A stretch of DNA of 64,000 bases from Tamlana flava (GCF_041287255.1 NZ_JBGGTX010000001.1:1-64000); one strand, 5' to 3'. Shown: positions 18,507 to 27,747, counted from the stretch's first letter. The notes: generated by a model not told the origin, from the letters alone. Numbers and translations: made by a program.

Positions 18507-20498
18507 ATGGTTTTAAAAGCTATGGAATACGTTGTAAATAAACTAGACAAAACACTTTTAATTGAATTGTACAAGAACCTTCTGAAACCTAGAATGATAG
18601 AGGAGAAGATGTTGGTTTTATTGCGCCAAGGAAAAATAAGCAAGTGGTTTTCAGGTATTGGGCAAGAAGCTATTTCCGTAGGTATTACAATGGCTATGGA
18701 TAAAGAGGAATACATTCTGCCCATGCACAGAAACCTAGGTGTTTTTACCACTAGAAAAATTCCATTGTACCGCTTGTTTTCACAATGGCAAGGGAAAGCA
18801 ACTGGCTTTACAAAAGGCAGGGATAGGTCGTTTCATTTTGGTACGCAGCAATATAAAATTGTGGGTATGATTTCACATTTAGGACCACAATTGGGTGTAG
18901 CGGATGGCATTGCTTTGGCTTCAAGATTGAAAAATAAGAATTCTGTTACGGCTGTTTTTACGGGTGAAGGAGGGACAAGTGAAGGCGATTTCCATGAGGC
19001 TTTAAACATTGCCTCAGTATGGCAATTACCCGTATTATTCTGCATAGAAAATAATGGTTATGGTCTGTCAACACCTACAAGTGAACAATACAATTGCAAG
19101 GATTTGGCTGATCGCGGTTTGGGCTACGGCATGGAATCGCACATCATCAACGGGAATAATATTCTTGAAGTTTACACCAAAGTCAGTGAAATTGCTAAAA
19201 GTGTTCGAGAAAATTCTAGACCAGTATTAATTGAATTTAAAACATTCAGAATGCGCGGACATGAGGAGGCCAGTGGCACCAAATATGTTCCAGATGAATT
19301 AATGAATGAATGGGGAAAGAAAGATCCTATTTTAAATTATGAAGATTTTCTAAAGCAAAAAGGTTTCATAAATGATGAAGATATTCACGCCTTAAAAGAG
19401 TCCATTACCCATGAAATCGAGGAACATTTAAAAGTAACTTTTGATGAAGAAGATATCATTCCGAATGAAACAGATGAACTAAATGATTTATTTCAAGACT
19501 TTAAATATCAAGAAGTTAAATATAATACAGAGACTAATGAAATCCGGTTTATAGATGCCATTTCCGAAAGCTTAAAGCAAAGCATGGAGCTTTATAATGA
19601 TTTGGTTATTATTGGGCAAGATATTGCCGAATACGGAGGTGCATTTAAAATTACGGAAGGCTTTGTGGAGCAATTTGGAAAAGACCGAGTTCGGAACACA
19701 CCCATTTGCGAATCTGGAATTGTTGAAACCGCCATGGGACTATCCATTGCTGGTATGAAGAGCGTTGTAGAAATGCAGTTTGCAGATTTTGTAAGTTCTG
19801 GTTTCAATCCGATCGTAAATTATTTGGCCAAGTCGCATTACCGATGGGGACAAAACGCTGATGTGGTTATTAGAATGCCCTGTGGCGGCGGCGTTGGCGC
19901 TGGTCCTTTTCATTCACAAACCAATGAAGCTTGGTTTACAAAAACTCCTGGATTGAAGGTGGTTTACCCTGCATTTCCATATGATGCCAAAGGTCTTCTA
20001 GCGACTGCTATTAATGACCCTAATCCTGTGCTGTTTTTTGAACATAAAGCGTTATACCGGAGTATTCGCCAAGAGGTTCCAGAAGATTATTACACGCTGC
20101 CATTTGGTAAGGCGTCAACGATAAAACGAGGTACTCAAGTTACAGTAATAAGTTTTGGTGCTACGGTTCATTGGGCATTGGAAACTTTAGATAAAAACCC
20201 AAGCGTTTCAGCCGATTTAATTGATTTAAGAACCCTACAGCCTTTGGACACAGAAACGATTTATGCGTCGGTAAAGAAAACGGGAAAGGTGATCATTTTA
20301 CAAGAAGATTCTCTTTTTGGTGGAATTTCCAGCGATATTTCGGCTTTAATCATGGAAAATTGTTTTGAATTTCTCGATGCACCCGTAAAACGTGTGGCTA
20401 GCATTGAAACCCCAATACCTTTTGCCTCTCAATTAGAACAGCAATACCTTCCCAAAAACAGATTTGAAAACGCCTTGTTGGAATTATTAGCCTTCTAA
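18507..20498 (+). CDS. 2-oxoacid (branched-chain) dehydrogenase E1, fused alpha-beta
   Basis: 663 residues. The N-terminal half is an E1-alpha thiamine-diphosphate domain (KISKWFSGIGQEA, RDRSFHFG, and the TPP-binding motif GEGGTSEGDFHEALN...ENNGYG). The C-terminal half from about residue 345 is an E1-beta transketolase domain (GQDIAEYGGAFK, FADFVSSGFNPIVN, VISFGATVHWALE). Fusion of both subunits in one chain is common in Bacteroidota. The enzyme decarboxylates branched-chain 2-oxoacids and passes the acyl group to the E2 lipoyl domain, feeding branched fatty-acid synthesis or catabolism. E2 and E3 are not in the window. A second Met 15 bp into the frame is a possible alternative start. The gene is followed after 17 bp by a lipoprotein gene, probably in the same transcript. 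Confidence 0.9.
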   Translation: MVLKAMEYVVNKLDKTLLIELYKNLLKPRMIEEKMLVLLRQGKISKWFSGIGQEAISVGITMAMDKEEYILPMHRNLGVFTTRKIPLYRLFSQWQGKATGFTKGRDRSFHFGTQQYKIVGMISHLGPQLGVADGIALASRLKNKNSVTAVFTGEGGTSEGDFHEALNIASVWQLPVLFCIENNGYGLSTPTSEQYNCKDLADRGLGYGMESHIINGNNILEVYTKVSEIAKSVRENSRPVLIEFKTFRMRGHEEASGTKYVPDELMNEWGKKDPILNYEDFLKQKGFINDEDIHALKESITHEIEEHLKVTFDEEDIIPNETDELNDLFQDFKYQEVKYNTETNEIRFIDAISESLKQSMELYNDLVIIGQDIAEYGGAFKITEGFVEQFGKDRVRNTPICESGIVETAMGLSIAGMKSVVEMQFADFVSSGFNPIVNYLAKSHYRWGQNADVVIRMPCGGGVGAGPFHSQTNEAWFTKTPGLKVVYPAFPYDAKGLLATAINDPNPVLFFEHKALYRSIRQEVPEDYYTLPFGKASTIKRGTQVTVISFGATVHWALETLDKNPSVSADLIDLRTLQPLDTETIYASVKKTGKVIILQEDSLFGGISSDISALIMENCFEFLDAPVKRVASIETPIPFASQLEQQYLPKNRFENALLELLAF

Positions 20499-20515
20499 TT
20501 CTTATCTTTAGTGGA

Positions 20516-20935
20516 ATGGAATGGTCTGCTTCAAAGATTTTAGTGTTTTTTGTAGTTGTTTTTTTGTTCAATTGCGTTGATGAACAAAAACGGTTTGAAA
20601 ACCAATATATCTGGGATTCCCAAAATGTAACGGCAACGGCCTACAATTCATTGGCTTATCAAACGGATGCCAATCCGAATATCACGGCATTTGGTGATAG
20701 TTTAAAGCCTGGTTTAAAATGTATTGCCGTTTCGCGGGATTTATACAGAAAGGGGCTAAAACACAATATCCCAGTCAAGATTGAGGGTCTTGATGGGATA
20801 TATTTGGTAAAAGACAAAATGAGTGATAAGTGGAATAACCGCATAGATATTTATATGGGGCAAGATGTTAACGCCGCCAAAAATTGGGGCAGGAGGCGGG
20901 TCTGTATTGAATACGGCATCCCTAAAAAGGACTGA
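20516..20935 (+). CDS. 3D-domain (double-psi beta-barrel) lipoprotein
   Basis: 139 residues. A hydrophobic N-terminus with a lipobox-like LFNC suggests a lipoprotein. The mature part carries the 3D domain: VTATAYNS at the start, LKPGLKCIAVSRDL in the middle and the Asp-rich DKMSDKWNNRIDIYMG near the end, in the order seen in MltA/YabE-type 3D barrels. Such domains occur in peptidoglycan-active lytic enzymes, but there is no recognisable catalytic partner domain here. It lies 17 bp after the E1 dehydrogenase gene, so co-transcription is likely, though no functional link is obvious. Confidence 0.75.
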   Translation: MEWSASKILVFFVVVFLFNCVDEQKRFENQYIWDSQNVTATAYNSLAYQTDANPNITAFGDSLKPGLKCIAVSRDLYRKGLKHNIPVKIEGLDGIYLVKDKMSDKWNNRIDIYMGQDVNAAKNWGRRRVCIEYGIPKKD

Positions 20936-20937
20936 CT

Positions 20938-21141
20938 TTATTTTGTTTTGGCTTCAGAAAGAACAAAAGGGATAAGCTTTTTAAATTGCTCCATTTCCTT
21001 TCCAGATTAATGCGCGTAGCGTTTGGCGCCATTCCAGATGGATGTATTTGAAGATTTAAAATCTATAATACGCTTACTAGCCAAAAGATGTTCTTGGGTA
21101 AGGTTATTAAGATGCCTTGATATTTTGATGATAGATTTCAT
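20938..21141 (-). CDS. Small ORF of 44 codons, or a 67-codon gene with an in-frame stop
   Basis: From the ATG at 21141 the frame encodes MKSIIKISRHLNNLTQEHLL..., ending SIWNGAKRYAH at a TAA (21007-21009). The same frame then continues open for 22 codons (SGKEMEQFKKLIPFVLSEAK...) to a TAA at 20938, with a GGAAAGGAAATG start-like site just inside. It is either a short peptide followed by another tiny ORF, or a small gene interrupted by a nonsense mutation. The peptide's end (WNGAKRY) resembles the end of the two 28-codon ORFs just upstream on the same strand (WNSKRRY), which favours a natural stop. Function unknown. Confidence 0.35.
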
Positions 21142-21185
21142 GTGTTGATGTAAATAAAAGTTTTGAATGATGAAAGATTTGGATT

Positions 21186-21213
21186 AAAGACGCTACTTAT
21201 CTGTAGCGTCTTT
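21186..21213 (-). terminator. Terminator-like hairpin
   Basis: An 11-bp perfect stem AAAGACGCTAC/GTAGCGTCTTT with a 6-nt loop. It overlaps the end of the 28-codon ORF at 21197, whose stop lies in the loop. The T run is short, so strength is uncertain; it may act in both directions. Confidence 0.5.
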
Positions 21214-21283
21214 TGCTGTTCCATTCGTGGCTTTTTGTGCCATTAACAGTGTCCGATAATTGATTGGTGTTTAAAGTTCTCAT
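21197..21283 (-). CDS. 28-residue micro-ORF, copy 1
   Basis: Starting MRTLNTNQLSDTVNGTKSHE and ending WNSKRRYR, this ORF coincides almost exactly with an 88-bp repeat (21196-21283) that recurs 157 bp away. The upstream context ATCAAAATCAAAAAATC-ATG is also shared. The short, basic, Trp-containing tail resembles the 44-codon ORF downstream. Function unknown; the DNA repeat could be something other than a gene. Confidence 0.35.
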   Translation of the reverse strand: MRTLNTNQLSDTVNGTKSHEWNSKRRYR

Positions 21284-21353
21284 GATTTTTTGATTTTGAT
21301 AGTTATAAAAATGATTTGATTGATAAAAGTCTCCGTTACTTAAACGTGAATGC

Positions 21354-21440
21354 TTATCTGTAGCGTCTTTTGCTGTTCCATTCGTGGCTTTTTGTGCCAT
21401 TAACAGTGTCCGATAATTGATTGGTGTTTAAAGTTCTCAT
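21354..21440 (-). CDS. 28-residue micro-ORF, copy 2
   Basis: Identical in DNA to the ORF at 21197-21283. It lacks the hairpin seen at the end of copy 1 because the base context beyond its stop differs. Both copies, and the related 44-codon ORF, point the same way. Confidence 0.35.
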   Translation of the reverse strand: MRTLNTNQLSDTVNGTKSHEWNSKRRYR

Positions 21441-21713
21441 AATTTTTGATTTTGATGATTAATGATTAACTGTTGTTTTTTTGATTGATTGTATATGATA
21501 GACGACCGAAAATTAATTTTGTTACAGTACTATGCATTACAAAGTAATGATTTAACAAATTTTAACAGATTTTAATGGTTTTATGGGTAGGGAACAACAC
21601 CTATTTACTTGAAATATTGGTAGTTATATTAACAAAAATTAATAATTTCAAAATAAAATCGTTTTAGGAATAGTTATTGCTTAAAATCTTCTTAAATATT
21701 TGCTACTACATAC

Positions 21714-21741
21714 TTGTATTGGTAATAATGAAATATCTTTG
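21714..21741 (+). promoter_or_regulatory. Bacteroidota-type promoter for the 21783 gene
   Basis: TTG at 21714, a 17-bp spacer and TATCTTTG at 21734-21741, followed by the ATG 41 bp on. Confidence 0.55.
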
Positions 21742-21782
21742 AAAAAGATTTATGCCTCAATGCGTTAAAGTATCCAAGATTA

Positions 21783-22445
21783 ATGAGACCTATTGTTTTA
21801 CTTGCTTTTATTTGTTTTTTGTCGTTCTCTCTTCAAGCCCAAGTTGATAGCAGACCTAAATCTGTTATTATTCCTGCCGTTGAAAATGAAAATGATTCTA
21901 CCGATGCCAGTGCATTAACACCTTCGCAACCCATCGAAAATAGTAGTTTTGGAATGAATACGCCCAATTTAGAAATGCCAAAAAAACAATTCTCTATGTT
22001 TCCTGAGGAAGAATTTGGCAATCCGGGAGAGCTTTACACATCCCAAGTAAAAAAGAATATTGAAGACCTTAAACTTAGCCCAAAAGAAATTGAGGCTATA
22101 AATGGTAGCACCACCGACCAATACTTTGGTGATTTTAAAAGCCAGGCTAAATCTGTAAATATTGTGTATCGAGATCATGGCTATGTGGATGGAGACCTGA
22201 TACAAGTGCGCGTTAACGATGATGTGATAAAACCTCGGGTGTTTTTAAACGGCGGTTACAGTGGTTTTAAACTTGATTTACAAAAGGGTTTTAATAAAAT
22301 AGATTTTGTCGCATTAAACCAAGGCGAATCTGGTCCCAATACAGCCGAATTTCAAGTTATTGATGATTCTGGGCATATTATTTCACATAACCAATGGAAT
22401 TTAGCAACTGGAGTAAAGGCCACAGTTATTGTTGTAAAGGAGTAA
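21783..22445 (+). CDS. Hypothetical secreted protein
   Basis: 220 residues. A signal peptide (MRPIVLLAFICFLSFSLQAQ) is followed by a low-complexity Ser/Pro/Asn-rich linker (about residues 30-75) and a C-terminal domain with regular beta-strand patterning (VNIVYRDHGYVDGDLIQVRV, VFLNGGYSGFKLDLQKGFNK, AEFQVIDDSGHIISHNQWNL), which suggests an Ig-like or jelly-roll fold. Proteins of this shape are common and unannotated in flavobacteria. It has its own promoter and converges with the aldo/keto reductase gene 7 bp away. No catalytic motif was recognised. Confidence 0.75.
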   Translation: MRPIVLLAFICFLSFSLQAQVDSRPKSVIIPAVENENDSTDASALTPSQPIENSSFGMNTPNLEMPKKQFSMFPEEEFGNPGELYTSQVKKNIEDLKLSPKEIEAINGSTTDQYFGDFKSQAKSVNIVYRDHGYVDGDLIQVRVNDDVIKPRVFLNGGYSGFKLDLQKGFNKIDFVALNQGESGPNTAEFQVIDDSGHIISHNQWNLATGVKATVIVVKE

Positions 22446-22452
22446 TCTCTAT

Positions 22453-23466
22453 TTAAGATACAATCTCATCAATCAATTTCAATTCTCCATCGGTAAAACT
22501 CAAATTATCCAAAGCTTTTACATTTTCTCTTAACTGGTCGCCAGAACTAGCACCAACCAAAACCGATGCTACCTGCGGTTGCCTTAAAATCCAAGCAATG
22601 GCCATTTGTGATAGTTCTTGTCCACGTTGTTGCGCTATGCCGTTCAACTTTTGGATTTTTTTAAGATTATTGGCCACGGTTTCTTTTTCCAAATACGTTA
22701 AATTCCTGGCCGCTCTAGATCCTTCAGGAATGCCATTTAAATATTTATCGGTAAGCATACCTTGTGCCAATGGTGAAAAGGCAATGCAGCCCACACCGTT
22801 TTCTCCCAAAGTATTTAATAGTCCGTTTTCCACCCAGCGGTCAAACATCGAATATCGTGCTTGGTGCAAAATAAAAGGCACGTTCAATGCTTTAAGTATT
22901 TTGGCCGCCTTTTGGGTGTCTTCCGGTTGATAATTAGAAATACCGACATACAAAGCCTTGCCTTGTCTAACTATATCCGCTAAAGCAACCATAGTTTCTT
23001 CCAAAGGTGTTTCTGGGTCTGGCCGGTGATGGTAAAAAATATCCACATAATCCAATCCCATGCGTTTTAAACTCTGCTCTAAACTGGCCACTAAATATTT
23101 GCGCGAACCCCAATTGCCATAGGGCCCAGGCCACATGTCGTAACCTGCTTTGCTGGCTATAAAAAGTTCATCGCGATAAGGTTTGAAATCTTTTTTGAAA
23201 ATGGTTCCGAAATTTTCCTCAGCTGAACCATATGGAGGACCGTAATTGTTGGCTAAATCAAAATGTGTGATGCCCAAATCGAAAGCAGTTCTTAAAATAT
23301 CACGACCGTTTTGAATGGAATCTACAAAACCGAAATTATGCCATAACCCAATAGAAATGGCCGGTAAAAGCACACCGCTTTTCCCCGTTCTGTTATATAT
23401 CATCGCTTCATATCTATTGGTATTGGCCATATAGTTTTCAACGCCGGACTTATCATTAATTTCCAT
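22453..23466 (-). CDS. yghZ: Aldo/keto reductase, YghZ (L-glyceraldehyde-3-phosphate reductase) type
   Basis: 337 residues, close in length and sequence to E. coli YghZ. Shared stretches include LPAISIGLWHNFG, GITHFDLANNYGPPYGSAEE, KAGYDMWPGPYG, RMGLDYVDIFYHHR, KALYVGISNY and GVGCIAFSPLAQG. The AKR catalytic residues are visible: Asp and Tyr in FDLANNYG, Lys in ASKAG and His in FYHHR. The family reduces L-glyceraldehyde 3-phosphate and methylglyoxal with NADPH, acting in carbonyl detoxification. The N-terminus has three candidate Mets; the E. coli start aligns near MANTNRYE, so the true start may be 12 codons further in. It is a single gene with no operon partner. Confidence 0.9.
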   Translation of the reverse strand: MEINDKSGVENYMANTNRYEAMIYNRTGKSGVLLPAISIGLWHNFGFVDSIQNGRDILRTAFDLGITHFDLANNYGPPYGSAEENFGTIFKKDFKPYRDELFIASKAGYDMWPGPYGNWGSRKYLVASLEQSLKRMGLDYVDIFYHHRPDPETPLEETMVALADIVRQGKALYVGISNYQPEDTQKAAKILKALNVPFILHQARYSMFDRWVENGLLNTLGENGVGCIAFSPLAQGMLTDKYLNGIPEGSRAARNLTYLEKETVANNLKKIQKLNGIAQQRGQELSQMAIAWILRQPQVASVLVGASSGDQLRENVKALDNLSFTDGELKLIDEIVS

Positions 23467-23673
23467 AGTGCATCAATTTAGTTTCAGCGTAAAAGTAAAC
23501 ATAACTTTTAGAGTAGCCATTTGTTATTTTGAAATCTGTTGCATTGAAAACAAGAAACCGGAAAATATCAATGAATATTAATCTTTGTTAACATCCCCTT
23601 AATAATTTTCTAACGAAACATGGCACATAAACCCATTAAAGATGTTATTTTTGCACGTTGCAAAATTTAATGT

Positions 23674-25233
23674 ATGGCGTTTACCAAAGCAGAACTAGAG
23701 TTAGAAGAGAGATCAGAAGGCAAAAAATTATACAGTTACCAAAAGGGAGCAATCAATAAAATATTCACGGCCTTTGAGGAATCGCCAGACGACTACCATC
23801 TGCTTTATCAGCTACCTACAGGTGGTGGTAAAACAGTAATCTTCTCTGAAATTGTTCGGCAATATTTAAAGCACCACCAAAAGAAAGTTTTGGTGATGAC
23901 ACACCGTATTGAGCTTTGCAAGCAAACGTCTGGCATGCTAACAGAATTTGGCGTTGTTAACAAAGTGGTGGACAGCAAAGCCGATTTAAGCGATCAAGCC
24001 GAATATAGCTGTTTTGTAGCTATGGTAGAAACCTTGAATAACCGATTGAATGATGACAAGTTAGATATTTCGGACATTGGTTTGGTGATTATTGATGAGG
24101 CTCATTATAATTCCTTTACAAAACTGTTCAAGTTCTTTAGCCAATCTTTTATTTTGGGGGTTACGGCAACACCTTTGAGTTCGAGCATTGAATTGCCTAT
24201 GACCGACAATTATGATGAACTTATTGTGGGTGAAAGTATTGAATCGCTTATTGAAAATGGCTTTTTGGCCCGGGCAGAAATGTACACTTACAATGTGGGC
24301 TTAACATCGCTTGTTGTTGGAGCTAATGGGGATTACACAGTAAAGTCATCGGAAGATTTGTATACAGCCGATGACATGCTCTCAAAACTTGTTCAAGCTT
24401 ATGAGGAGCGTTCACTTGGCAAAAAAACATTGATTTTTAATAACGGTATTACAACTTCGCTTCATGTGTATGATACATTTAGAAGAGCAGGTTATCCCAT
24501 TGCACACCTGGATAACACGAACACAAAAAAGGAGCGAGCTCTTATATTAAAGTGGTTCAAAAAAACACCTGGGGCCATTTTAACATCAGTTAGTATTTTA
24601 ACTACTGGTTTTGATGAACCTTCTGTGGAAAGTATTATTCTGAACAGAGCCACCAAATCATTGACCCTCTATTATCAAATGATTGGTCGGGGATCACGTA
24701 TTTTAAAAGACAAGAACACCTTTACCGTTGTTGATTTGGGTAACAACTTCCACAGGTTTGGTCCATGGGGAGATGATTTGGATTGGCAACGTATTTTTAA
24801 GTCGCCAAACTATTATCTGGATTCCATTTTAAGTGATGAAGATTTAGAAAGCAATTTTAGGTATGAAATGCCAGATGAATTGCGCGCCGAATTTTCTAAC
24901 TCAAAAGATGTTTATTTTGATATTCAAAAAACCTATGTGGATTCGTTGAGAAATGGTGAAACCACCAAAGTAGTATTAGAGCGTTCCATTGCCCAACATG
25001 CCAAAATATGTATTGAAAACAGTGAAGATGTGTATGATGCCTTGGCATTGGCAAAAAAATTAGGCGATGACATTGACTTCAGGATTCAGCGTTATACCAA
25101 ATGCATCAGTAAAAGCACCTTTAATTTTGTAGAATGGCTCAAAGGAGATTACCGAAAAAAACTCAATGCATATCTGCGCTCAAATTTTGATGAAGTTTTT
25201 GAGGAAATCAATGGTTATCCACCAGAGGATTAA
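23674..25233 (+). CDS. DEAD/DEAH-box (SF2) helicase
   Basis: 519 residues. Conserved SF2 motifs occur in order: YSYQKGAINKI (Q-like), LPTGGGKT (Walker A, residues 47-54), MTHRIELCKQ (Ia), IIDEAH (II), VTATP (III), SILTTGFDEPSVES (V) and YYQMIGRGSR (VI). The ~140-residue C-terminal extension beyond the helicase core has no recognised domain. The closest style is the SSL2/RadD-type helicases that follow a minimal core. Substrate unknown; a role in DNA repair or RNA handling is possible. A TATTTTTG box (23646-23653) lies 20 bp before the ATG, without a clear TTG at the right distance. Confidence 0.88.
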   Translation: MAFTKAELELEERSEGKKLYSYQKGAINKIFTAFEESPDDYHLLYQLPTGGGKTVIFSEIVRQYLKHHQKKVLVMTHRIELCKQTSGMLTEFGVVNKVVDSKADLSDQAEYSCFVAMVETLNNRLNDDKLDISDIGLVIIDEAHYNSFTKLFKFFSQSFILGVTATPLSSSIELPMTDNYDELIVGESIESLIENGFLARAEMYTYNVGLTSLVVGANGDYTVKSSEDLYTADDMLSKLVQAYEERSLGKKTLIFNNGITTSLHVYDTFRRAGYPIAHLDNTNTKKERALILKWFKKTPGAILTSVSILTTGFDEPSVESIILNRATKSLTLYYQMIGRGSRILKDKNTFTVVDLGNNFHRFGPWGDDLDWQRIFKSPNYYLDSILSDEDLESNFRYEMPDELRAEFSNSKDVYFDIQKTYVDSLRNGETTKVVLERSIAQHAKICIENSEDVYDALALAKKLGDDIDFRIQRYTKCISKSTFNFVEWLKGDYRKKLNAYLRSNFDEVFEEINGYPPED

Positions 25234-25437
25234 TCTTTTAGTTTTTAAAGGCCAAAAGGCACGGGTAATTTAACTGTTTTTTTTACTGTAATTAAGATTA
25301 ACTTTTACCATAAAAAAGATTCCTTTTTCTCAATTATAAGGGCGAAACACTTTTAATGCCATTATAATTATAAGATCATAAAAATTAGAAGTACCTTTAC
25401 GGGTATTAACCAAAAAAAAATCAGCAGCTTATAAACT

Positions 25438-25893
25438 ATGGCAAAATCTCAAGTAACATTTAATAAAATTGAAAAAGAAAAAAAGCGCTTAAAGAAAAGA
25501 GAGGAAAAGCAAAAAAAAAAAGAAGCCCGAAAAGCTGAAAAAGAAGCAAGCGGCTCATCGGGGATTCAATTTGCCTATGTTGATTTTAATGGGAATTTAA
25601 CCGATACGCCTCCAGACCCTGCCATGCGTGAAAAAATTAAGGCCGAAAGCATTGAACTAGGTATTCCTAAAAAGGAAGATAGAGAGGAGGAGGAATCAGT
25701 TCCAAATGAAGGAAAAGTGTCATTTTTTGATCATTCCAAAGGTTTTGGTTTTATAATAAACAGTGTGAATCAAGAAAAGTATTTTGTTCATGTTAGCGGG
25801 TTGCTGGACGAGATTCAAGAAAACGATAAGGTTACTTATGAACTAGAACGTGGTGCAAAAGGAATGAATGCAGTTGGTGTAAAAAAAATATAG
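25438..25893 (+). CDS. Cold-shock domain protein with basic N-terminal extension
   Basis: 151 residues. The first ~40 are almost entirely Lys, Glu and Arg (a charged helix). A linker follows, and the last ~62 residues form a cold-shock OB fold with the RNP1-like KGFGFI and RNP2-like YFVHVS motifs. Such proteins bind single-stranded RNA or DNA and act as RNA chaperones. The long charged extension is a regular feature of a flavobacterial subfamily. The gene stands 204 bp after the helicase and 31 bp before a DMT transporter. Confidence 0.9.
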   Translation: MAKSQVTFNKIEKEKKRLKKREEKQKKKEARKAEKEASGSSGIQFAYVDFNGNLTDTPPDPAMREKIKAESIELGIPKKEDREEEESVPNEGKVSFFDHSKGFGFIINSVNQEKYFVHVSGLLDEIQENDKVTYELERGAKGMNAVGVKKI

Positions 25894-25924
25894 CACTGTA
25901 CATATAGTATTATTATAGCAATTT

Positions 25925-26839
25925 ATGGCTGTACCTCGTAAAACCATAATGATAATATTGGCTTTTTTTGCCATTTATGTTATTTGGGGTTCAACCTATC
26001 TTTTAAACAAAATTGCGGTTTCAGAATTGCCTCCATTTATGTTAGCAGGTCTTCGGTTTACCATAGCGGGCATTCTTATTTTTATTATAGCTAAACTTCT
26101 TAAGGTTAATATTTCAATCACCAAAGCGCAACTTAAAAACACCACTATGGCAGGTTTTTTGTTTTTAACCTTTGGGAATGGAATAGTGGTCTGGGCATTG
26201 AAATTTGTAGATAGTGGGTTTGCCGCACTTGAAATTTCGGCACAGCCATTGGTTGTTTTAATTTTGATGCGCATCATTCAGGGCAAGAAAATATCTCTCA
26301 TGTCCTACATTGGCGTTGTGTTGGGTTTTATTGGCATTTACCTTCTTGTGAGCCAAAAGCAGCTTATTAGTCAGGAAGGGCAAATTACGGGTATCATCAT
26401 GATTTTTGTTTGTATGATAAGTTGGGGCTATGGCAGTCTATTTGTTGGGAAAGCCAATTTGCCTTCAAACTTTTTTGTCAACACGGGTTATCAAATGCTT
26501 ATGGGTGGGATTATGCTGACCATAGTCAGCTTTTGTTTTGGAGAACCATGGACCATGCCATCAACATGGAGCAGTAAAGTTCTGTGGTCTATGTTGGCCC
26601 TTATATTATTTGGAAGTATTTTAGCGTTTACGGCTTTTAATTACCTTTTAAAGGAAGTTTCACCAGAAAAAGTCGCAACAAGCACCTATGTTAACCCTGT
26701 TATCGCTTTAATTTTGGGTTGGTATATTCTAGACGAAACCATCACAACACAATCCATTTTAGCTGCAATTGTTTTACTCACTGGGGTTTATTTTATTAAT
26801 ACCAATAGAGTAATAAAACCAAGAGGTATTGGACGCTAA
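25925..26839 (+). CDS. EamA-family (DMT) transporter
   Basis: 304 residues with ten predicted membrane segments and two EamA repeats. The first opens with FFAIYVIWGSTYLLNKIAV and the second with IIMIFVCMISWGYGSLFVGK. The family exports amino acids or other small metabolites; the substrate cannot be told. The stop codon overlaps the next DMT gene by 11 bp, so the two are translationally coupled and might form a heterodimeric or sequentially acting pair. Confidence 0.88.
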   Translation: MAVPRKTIMIILAFFAIYVIWGSTYLLNKIAVSELPPFMLAGLRFTIAGILIFIIAKLLKVNISITKAQLKNTTMAGFLFLTFGNGIVVWALKFVDSGFAALEISAQPLVVLILMRIIQGKKISLMSYIGVVLGFIGIYLLVSQKQLISQEGQITGIIMIFVCMISWGYGSLFVGKANLPSNFFVNTGYQMLMGGIMLTIVSFCFGEPWTMPSTWSSKVLWSMLALILFGSILAFTAFNYLLKEVSPEKVATSTYVNPVIALILGWYILDETITTQSILAAIVLLTGVYFINTNRVIKPRGIGR

Positions 26840-27674
26840 AAAAGCCATAAAATACATGCTAATCAGTACTTTGGCCTTTGCATGTATGAATGCCACGGTA
26901 AAACATTTAAGTGAAGTCAACTCCTACCAAATCGTATTTTTTAGGTCATTAAGTTCATTGTTTTTTACGTTTGGGTTTTTAATAAAGAACAAGATTCCCA
27001 TTATTGGAAAAAAGAACAAACTACTCATATTGCGCTCTATAACAGGGGCGACTTCTATGCTTTTGTTTTTTATGTCGGTTAAATACTTATCAGTAGGAAC
27101 GGCTGTTTCATTACGCTATATCGCACCAATTTTTGCGGCCATATTTGCTGTTTTCCTCCTAAAGGAAAGAGTTCGTGCTTGGCAATGGGTATTTTTCATC
27201 ATTTCATTTTTGGGCGTTTTGGTGTTGAAGGGCTTGGATACCGAACTGAATTCATACGGACTGATGCTGGTACTCATTGCTTCGGTATTAAGTGGCTTGG
27301 TCTATGTTATTATTAATAAAATAGGGAAAAGCGAACACCCGGTTGTTATTGTCAATTATTTTATGCTCACAGCTACTATTTTAGGAGGTTTACTTTCCAT
27401 TGGAAATTGGGTAACACCAAAAGGAACGGAGTGGATTTTTCTTTTTAGTCTTGGAGTCTTCGGCTATTATGGACAAATATTTATGACCAAAGCATTTCAA
27501 ACGGCTTCAACAAATATTGTGGCACCCATAAAATATGTTGAAGTTATTTTTACGACTACTTTGGGTATGACTTTGTTCAATGAAATCTATACCTTTTGGA
27601 CCATTTTAGGTATTGTGCTAATCATTATTGGTATGGTTTTAAATGTTTGGTACAAATCAAAGGTAAAAGGGTAG
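26829..27674 (+). CDS. EamA-family (DMT) transporter, second of pair
   Basis: 281 residues with ten predicted membrane helices and two EamA domains (LISTLAFACMNATVKHL early; LIASVLSGLVYVIINKIGK in the middle). The likely start is TTG at 26829, which overlaps the previous stop and gives the usual cytoplasmic leader before helix 1. An ATG at 26856 is the alternative. The sequence is only distantly similar to the preceding transporter, so this is not a recent tandem duplicate. Confidence 0.85.
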   Translation: MDAKKAIKYMLISTLAFACMNATVKHLSEVNSYQIVFFRSLSSLFFTFGFLIKNKIPIIGKKNKLLILRSITGATSMLLFFMSVKYLSVGTAVSLRYIAPIFAAIFAVFLLKERVRAWQWVFFIISFLGVLVLKGLDTELNSYGLMLVLIASVLSGLVYVIINKIGKSEHPVVIVNYFMLTATILGGLLSIGNWVTPKGTEWIFLFSLGVFGYYGQIFMTKAFQTASTNIVAPIKYVEVIFTTTLGMTLFNEIYTFWTILGIVLIIIGMVLNVWYKSKVKG

Positions 27675-27747
27675 TGAAGTAGTTAACTTCCCTTTGAAAC
27701 ATAATTTGTATTTTTGCTCGATTTTTATTCAAACCGACTAATAGAAA

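Larger units (their letters stand above)
21196..21440. repeat. Pair of 88-bp direct repeats 157 bp apart
   Basis: 21196-21283 and 21353-21440 are identical over 88 bp; the similarity continues weakly for ~20 bp to the right (tttttgattttgat). The 69 bp between the copies is unrelated AT-rich sequence. Confidence 0.9.

Noticed and set aside
21007..21009. Stop codon recoding (selenocysteine or similar) at TAA
   Set aside because: TAA is not a known recoding signal for these amino acids and no supporting structure was seen.
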